The position numbers and the translations under genes were made by a program. DNA of 64,000 nt from Rhizoctonia solani. Lineage: Eukaryota > Basidiomycota > Agaricomycetes > Cantharellales > Ceratobasidiaceae. The stretch covers positions 2,046,001 through 2,110,000 of the forward strand of contig NC_057376.1 of the NCBI RefSeq assembly GCF_016906535.1. The letters are read 5' to 3'. Positions within the stretch are counted from its first letter, which is position 1, and each line of letters opens with the position of its first letter. A model generated the notes under the pieces. That model was not told the origin of the DNA and searched no databases. It saw nothing but the letters and a program-made list of their open reading frames with translations. Shown in pieces: positions 57,120 to 64,000 of the stretch.

Positions 57120-59850
57120 ACTGGGTCCACAACATCTTCCATCCTAGTCTATCACCACATTCTGTACTTACAACACACTATAATATAATACCTGCTCACC
57201 ACACACACCACTGCAATCCCTCAGACTATGTGTAAGTATCTGTGCCTGTGGTCATGTTGGTGTGAAGTATGAAGATGTAGGAGGCATGAACAGATCAGGA
57301 CTCATGGTGTTAAGAGTCATGTAAGTACAGGAGTAAGAAAGAGTTACTATATACAAAATGTATATGGGAATAACTAAGAACTAGTATTAAGAATCAGAAT
57401 ATATGCACAGAATATATGCACAATATATGCTAGGTTATCAGGAATAACAACTCCTAACAAATAGTCTAGCAACTATCAAGTGCAGGTGGTTGGTTATGTA
57501 TAGTACCTTAGACTAATGTTACTTAAGCCTAAGTGACTAAGGGTATGTATACTTAAGGTCTCTGGGATAGCACCTTAAGTAAGAGGGTTACCTGACTAAT
57601 GTACAGGATTTATAGGGTTTGCCTAATAAGTATAGGACTTATATGTGCTTAAGTAAGACTTAAGACTTATGAGGTTTACCTAAAATATATATAGGATTTA
57701 AGAGATATTATAGATAAAGCTATCTACAATATAGGGGGTATGGTGGATTGAAACACTATCACTCAATCACAACAATCCTTACAGTATTGTTGCACTATAC
57801 TCAATGTTGAACTCAACAAGTGTGACAGTCAAGGGGCACAGGGTTGCAGTAAGTACTCTAATAGGTTACCCTGTGTCTGTTGGGACTGGCCTATGGTCTT
57901 AGTGCCCCAAATAACCTCCTATGCTATTTACAGTGAGTCAATCACTAAAGTAAATGCGCAGATAAGCTGTTAAAGGCTTGTGTGTATATGTCAATATATA
58001 AGAGTGGATCAATGGATAAGTGGATGCATTAGAAGCGTCTTCACAGGGTCCTTTTATATCCTGAGAAGGCGCACAAACAAGTATATACATGATTGATACC
58101 AAGAGGGGGTACAGGAGGTACATGTGGCAACTGAAACACTTGAGGGAGCCAATACTTTGGTACATAGTAAACAAACAACAGATCCTAATATTTGCCCCAA
58201 GGCAATGTTTGCCCCAAGGCAGTATTTACCTGTGTGGGTCCTTAGATGTCCCAAGGCTAAGTGTTTCATCCTTGGAGTAAACAGTCCCAAAGGTAAGATA
58301 CTGCTGCATTGGGTACTTACAGTAAATGGGGCATAACTCTGCCAAATGTTGTCCGTTTTGGGAGTTTGACCCAGCGTTCTGGAGCGCACAAACAGGCGCA
58401 CCTAAGAGCAAGCGATTCGGCAGTGTGGGATGCCTGGGTAATGGAGAAAAGGCGCATTTAGTGTGTCGGCGCTTAAGCGCTGATTAAGCGCCGGAGCACT
58501 TGCCTATGCAACAGGGGGGACCCTGAATATTTCTGTGTGTAGCCACAAGATAGAATCTTGAATAAGAAATACTACAAACAGGATAAATATTGCTTGTTAC
58601 TGTTTATCTACTCAGCTGAATATATGTATATTTAAATGAGTGAGAAAACAGCATATATGCAAAAGGCATTGCATATTGAGGGTATTCTTGAGGTTTATAG
58701 GTTTTGTGAAGGTCACTATTGGATAGAGGGACCTTGAAAACCTTAGTTTGCATCTTTATCTCATTTGTTTACTGTAAGATTACTAGTGTAATTAATAAAA
58801 TAAGTACAGATTAATGGAGAAATGTCATATCCATAACACATGGAAAAGGATGGAGTGGGACATGACACTGAGTATTGCACACAGTCATACAAACACAAAT
58901 ACCTGTCTGTATCAGTACTTGACAGTTTGGCTTTTACATGTACATTTGTTGTCTGGCCATTGGGTCACAGGTGTTTTGGAAATCATCTGATGGTTATGTA
59001 ATTCTCTGTTTTTATTTGGATATGAATACATAATACAGATTAACTTTCACATGCATGGCAGCACCCAATACCAACTTGACAGCAATGATCTGGCCAACAA
59101 TTTCCATTTGAGGTATTGGACTGTGTCAGCCTGGCACCAGATATGTGGTGTTATTTCTCTCCTACTCTCTCTACATGCTCTCCTTACCATCTATTTTGTG
59201 TATTTATTTCATTTTAACCTTGTTTTCTTGTTTTCTTCTCTCCTCTTGTGTTGATCAACCACATACAGTGTCCTTGCCAGCTCATTATCCTTGTCCCCTT
59301 CTGTTAGTCTCTGCTATGCTTACTGCTGGCCATGCCCACTCTTATGGCAACAATTTCCTACAAGGATATACCTCCCCTCACCTGTATAGTTATGTTTAGT
59401 GGACACAGTGTACCATAGGACTCAGTGCTGGAACATTGTAGAATATGCAGAACCAAAAATAAAAAGACAAGAAGAACTTTCAACCATATTTCTTAAAATC
59501 TCTCAGGAGGTTCAGCACTCTTCTGGAGAGTGAGTATTTGATCTCAGGGGAACTCTGGCATTATGTGTCACTTTTGCAGAATTTGAGTAATCACCTGATT
59601 TGGTCTCAGTTGTTGTGACTGCACTGTAAGGTGGGTTACTTGCTAGTGGGTTGGGTGCTTGTGGCTGTACTACTACAGTAAGGATCTGACTAATCTAAAG
59701 GCTAACTACTAACAGACTGCTTATGGCAGCAATGGGCTAACTACTGATGGCAGCAAAGGGGCCTTAGGCCTGGAGGTGGTGTGTCTGTGGTGACTACTGC
59801 GTAAGTGATGTATGTCTGAGGGTCCAGCTACTTAGCTGGCTACTGGAATC
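57120..59850. other. AT-rich, degenerate transposon-derived region
   Basis: 2.7 kb without a supportable gene; frequent CTTAAG and TATATA motifs, many stops in all frames. A perfect 10-bp stem hairpin (CGGCGCTTAA, 7-nt loop, TTAAGCGCCG) lies at 58467-58493, in one of the few CpG-containing spots. Confidence 0.45.
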
Positions 59851-60173
59851 TGTCTGAATGGGAGACAAGGTAAAATTGACTTGGGGTCTTCAAGCAATTT
59901 TCCTGCTGTGTATATAGAGAAAGAACTATCTACAAGTGGTCTGTGCTCATGAGAAAAGGAAGTGTCCATGTGAAAAGAGAAGCATGCTGCAGGCTGCACA
60001 GAAGCATGGATTTGCAGTAAGCACCCTTGGCATGGCATCTTGGCGTGGCATCTTGGCATATGTAAGCACCAAGATCACATGGTTAAAAAACATAAGGGAA
60101 CAAGTTCAAAAAAATACTACAAATATCAGAAAAAAGAGGGGAATCCAGTGGTAAAATTGTTAGGGGTGTAACA
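59851..60173 (-). repeat. LTR-C copy, 323 bp
   Basis: TGTCTGAATGGGAGACAAGG to TAGGGGTGTAACA, complement of the 55974 copy with an extra ATCTTGGC-type duplication near 60038-60058. No target duplication found. Confidence 0.68.
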
Positions 60174-60484
60174 TCAGTCCAGTTGTTGAGCAACTTGGCC
60201 ATTTTGTTTTCCACAGTGCACCTAAGTCATTATAGTGCTTTGGCAGTCTACAAAGACAAGAAAATAGGCATAATTGATTTATTTGTGCTTGCAAGATCAA
60301 AGATAACAGGCCCAGATATTTGCATGTATTTGTGTTCAAGAGAACTGAGGTTTATGAAGAGTTGCTTAATATAGAAAGAATCCTCCATAACCTTACATTG
60401 AACTGTGCCAGCATAATATGGAAGGGCTAACATAGAAGCTATACACATGATTGTAGCTACAAGCAATACAGTTTATTTATGCTC
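60174..60484. other. Border between transposon island and NLR-like gene
   Basis: 310 bp, AT-rich, directly downstream of the NACHT-WD40 stop codon. No feature recognised. Confidence 0.4.
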
Positions 60485-63400
60485 TCAGGTAAGAAAACAG
60501 CCTGCCCATGTTTCCCCTAGCATGGCTCCATCAGAATCTAGCCTGAGACCTCCTTGGCTAGAAATTGCAAGGTAATTTGGAGGAATTGGAAGTGGGACAG
60601 GGAAATCTGATGGAACCCATACCAGCCGCCGATTTTCCAAGTCTACTGCCCAGCCTTCCTTGTCAAGAGTCCAGGAGTTGGGTACTTTGATGTGTTCCTG
60701 GCTATAGGAGGTTGAATGCCCTTCCCCTGACAAAACATTAGGTAAACAGCAAGTGGCATATTGTAACTGGTATCACATACCTTCAGCCAACTCTTCTGGT
60801 GCCTGCAGCCCCATTAGGCAACTTGAGAAGTCCCAAAGCCGGATAGTGCCGTCCCATGAACATGTGACAATGTGTGAACTGTCGGGCGAGAACTGCACGC
60901 ATTGTACCAGGTTGGTGTGTCTCCTTAGTGGTCCAAGTATCATCTTCCCCGTCTGCGCATCCCACACGCACAAAGAGCAGTCTAAATAGCCAGACGCAAT
61001 GTAGAGACCATTGGGCGAGAACCCAACAGAATACACGTAGGAATCGTGTGACACGCCGTCTCTGCCACAAACCACAATCTGCTGTCCGGTCTGCGCATCC
61101 CATACCCGTATTGACTTGTCATCAGACCCTGAGACGATTTGCATTCCGTTTGGCGAGAACTCAACTGATCTGACGGTGCCATCATGTCCATGAACTGGGC
61201 CAACCACCGTGTCGCCTGTCCGCCAGTCTATCACTAGTATTGTTCCATCTTGTGAGCCAGAGACAACGTTGCGACCATCGGGAGAGAATCCGACCGACCA
61301 GACTGGTGAATGATCTTTGAGCAGCTCCATCACGCACTGCCCGGCCTTCACATCCCAAAGTCGAACTGTACCATCATGTGACCCAGACACAATGTTCAAC
61401 TCATCTGGAGAGAATCGTACGCAGCTCACTGCGTCGTTATGACCTTGGATTGGCCCATGAACGTCTTGACCGGTGTCTGCATTCCAGATTCGCAAGGTCT
61501 GATCCCACGAAGCAGATGCGATGTATCTGCCGCTTGGTGAGTAGTCAACACAGGAAACACCTTCATTATGTCCACTCAAAGGCCCCTGAATTAGCTCGCC
61601 CGTTTCCACATTCCATACATGAATTGCCTTATCGTCTGAGCCGGACACAACTCGAAGTCCGCTGTGCGAATACCGGACAGAATATATGGGCCCGGAAGGA
61701 CCTGTGGCTGGAGGTAGGGCATTCGACACATCTGCATCTTGTACGTTCCATATACGTACAGTGCCATCGTTTGAACAAGAGAACAAGCGAGAGCCGTCAG
61801 GAGAGAACACGACCAAGTTGATCGAGCCGGTGTGAGCCTGTAGAGGACCAAGAACTATGCTACCAGTGAGTGCGTCATACACTCGGATGGTGTTATCAAA
61901 TGATGCGGATGCAATGAAAGCGGCGTTGGGAGAGAAGGTAGCAGAGGTAACCGCGCTGGAATTTGCTTTGAGCGGTCCTAGGACCGTCTGTGCAGCTCGT
62001 ACATCCCACACTCGGATACTACAGTCCCAGGAGGCGGAGACAAGGCATGAGCCATTGGGCGAGTACGAGACCGAGGTGACCCAAAGCATATCACCTGTGA
62101 AAGGCTGCCCGATCGGGTACCCGGCCCGCACATCCCAGACGCGGACTGTGCTATCATATGATCCAGATGCAAGATGAAAGCAGTCAGGAGAAAAAGTGAC
62201 CGAAGTGACCATATCAGTGTGCCCCTTAAGGGGTCCAAGGGGGGGTTCGGCAGTGTGCAAACAGCAGATGTAAATGTCTCCGCTTTCCAAGCCACAAGCG
62301 ACATGGGATGCGTTGGATGAGAATGCGACAGAACGAATATCTGAGCCAGTATTCGGTAGCAGCTCCATGATGGTATCGTATTTGCTCACATTCCATAGCT
62401 GCAAGGTAGAATTGGTGCTGCCGAACGCTACTTGAGTGCCGTCGTTGGATAGAGTGACATAGTTGACCCCCCGTGCAAGCTGGTTGGTGAGACTAACAAT
62501 GACTTCACCGGTAGACGTGTCGAGTACATCGATTCCACCCTCAGTAGGGACTGCCAGTCGAGTCCCATCATCAGATAGACCCATCGACCTGACTTTACAA
62601 CCCGAGACCTTCCAGGTAGCCAGCAGTGCTAGCGTTCGACGGCTGATTGCCATCCCTTGTGGCTTCACGAGTCCGCTTGCTCTTGGCATGTATGCAATTG
62701 AGACGGGTCGCGAAGGAGGCCAGAACGGAAGCATGGTGATGTATATATGCGGTGTGCTGTGGGATGTGGGGTGGTTGGCGTATACCGATACAAACTGCAC
62801 GGCATCATGAGCGATTTTTGACACGTCCTCTGGTATCGCGTGTTTCTGAAGCACAGTCAGTTAATCTCATCTCGGACACAGTCGTGCCCAGCGTACCGTG
62901 CACCACCTTTCCGCTTGTTGAATGATGCCGGTACCATGTCGCATCTTCTTGACGAGGTTCGTGATTTCCATCCACAGTAGTAGATTGTTGAAGAAGAAGG
63001 TGCGTACACGATCAGCTAGCGCCGCTCGATACTCGCCGTGGTAGAGATGCGTTGACCAATACTGGCACGCGTAAGCAAGTCCAGGTGAGATTGCACGCCG
63101 TACCCGCTCATCGAGGTCTTCCACTTCGGTATCTAACAGGTGTGACGAAGGTAGGCCGCATATGTTCATCCGCGGCTCTGCGGCTCCAATTATCTGTAAG
63201 CACGCCTCTGCCATCGTGGCATTTCGGCCTGGCCGATTGCACCAGAAATCCGAGGATCGATCATGGGAGAGCATGAAGTCCTGGAATGAAGCATGCAAAG
63301 TGGTCACCTCCCCGGTTCCTTTCGCAATGTTGAGCACAGAGCGCAATGGCTGCAATAGTGAGTGTACGTGCTTGAGGCTTCTCAGCTTGAGCATGTTCGC

Positions 63401-64000
63401 GATCGCTGCCAGCGTCATTGGTGCCATGGCGCATATGACTGTTTCCAGAATTTCTCTCATTCTTTGTGCGTCCGCTTCGCTCATATCAAGCTGTCCGAAC
63501 GCAGATCGTAGTATTGTTAGGTACAGACTGTCGATCGGGTTTCCACCCCTCGCTGGCTTGAACGAAGAGTTGATGGTCGCCGCGACTACCTCGTCAAGCG
63601 TACCTGATTTTTGGCCCTGCAAAATGAAGCGGCATATAGTCGAGGCATAGATGAATAGCACTCCGCATCGGTCAAGGATCCCAGACCATTGGTCCTCCGA
63701 CAGCGGAACGTTCTTGAGTTCCTCTCGCATATATATTGAAATATCAGCCTTGACGGCTTCGGACTCCAGGTCATGCAACACCAGTGGCACATCTTCAGAT
63801 CCGTTGATCCTGGCGGCCATCCGTGCGCAGATCTCTTTTTCAGGTCGGCTTGAGACAAGGTAGCGAATCGGAATTTTGTACTTTGGTGACAACAGTATGT
63901 CGAGAACTTGTTCAACGCTTTCCGGATCCTCGCATTCGTCCAACGCATCAATCACAACGATCACATCCGTTGGCATTGATTTTATCTCTTTCGCCAATGG
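60485..64000 (-). CDS. NACHT-WD40 NLR-like protein, 5' end outside the window
   Basis: Fungal NLR-type receptor. The window shows the end of the NACHT NTPase (VIVVIDALDECEDPESV = Walker B; YLVSSRPEKEI = sensor region), a helical winged-helix/ARM-like section with TLHASFQDFMLS, and a linker. An intron (donor GTACGC near 62897, acceptor CAG near 62851) joins RWCT to KHAIPEDVSKIAHDAVQFVS. About fourteen WD40 repeats follow (for example FSPDGSRLFSCSNDGTVRIW), enough for two seven-blade propellers. A last intron at about 60734-60784 leads to the C-terminal WTLDKEGWAVDLENRRLVWV, stop 60485-60487. Reads through without frameshift. Such proteins are candidates for self/non-self recognition and regulated cell death. 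The N-terminal effector domain is not visible. Confidence 0.92.

Noticed and set aside
59051..59400. Possible small membrane protein (Leu/Phe-rich frame)
   Set aside because: Hydrophobicity comes from CT-rich sequence in the degenerate region. No homologous motif, and stops surround it.
39386..60200. CRISPR-like arrays in the repeat-rich part
   Set aside because: Repeats are dispersed, of different length and in both orientations, with no regular spacers, and the genome is eukaryotic.

Overview
The window looks like a basidiomycete (Agaricomycetes) nuclear contig, most likely from the Rhizoctonia/Ceratobasidium group. The evidence is short GT-AG introns in nearly every gene, a long NACHT-WD40 receptor-like gene of the type expanded in that group, an AA9-CBM1 cellulose oxidase, an expanded AIG1-like GTPase family, and a dense set of copia, Harbinger, Crypton-like and foldback elements. 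The species assignment is inference.

Layout. Bases 1-36.9k are mostly ordinary gene space: a 5'-truncated DAL5-like MFS permease (1-2125), a PWWP chromatin protein (2529-3952, -), the mitochondrial Rieske protein (5384-6363), a NIPA-type transporter (6678-9160, -), the nucleolar GTPase NOG1 (11015-13393), a cullin N-terminal-only protein (13707-14777, -), a small unknown gene (15376-16066) and a DUF1746/Dsc4-like membrane protein (16336-17336, -). A 952-bp foldback element (17578-18529) precedes an array of three AIG1-like GTPases (18795-24021). Then follow ERCC1/RAD10 (24232-25590, -), an AA9 LPMO with CBM1 (26137-27517), eIF2B-gamma (27702-29572, -), a LaeA-like methyltransferase (29957-31378), an MCT-like MFS carrier (31521-33623, -), a GPI-anchored GH16 glucanase (33907-35480, -), cyclophilin H (35837-36873, -) and APS kinase (37988-38861, -).

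From about 39.4k to 60.2k the window is a transposon island, strikingly poor in CpG. It holds Tc1-like foldback elements with TA duplications, a decayed Harbinger-type transposase with a companion ORF split by a solo LTR, several copies of one LTR family (here LTR-A, with a conserved hairpin), two solo LTRs of LTR-B, copies of LTR-C, a compact tRNA-like repeat, a Crypton-like recombinase remnant, and one nearly complete Ty1/copia element (48118-53158) with 255-bp LTRs and a perfect 5-bp target duplication. The island abuts the 3' end of a NACHT-WD40 gene (60485-64000, -) that runs off the right edge.

The strongest signal in the hunt is mutational. Nine of the ten nucleotide differences between the copia LTRs, its three nonsense codons and its two catalytic-residue losses, the differences seen between arms of two foldback elements, and the lost catalytic arginines of the Crypton remnant can all be explained as CpG to TpG/CpA transitions. 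This points to CpG-directed mutation (methylation decay or a RIP-like process) as the agent silencing this island. A second, technical signal is that five otherwise well-conserved genes each seem to lack a single base, mostly within short homopolymers. That suggests residual assembly errors rather than five independent pseudogenes.
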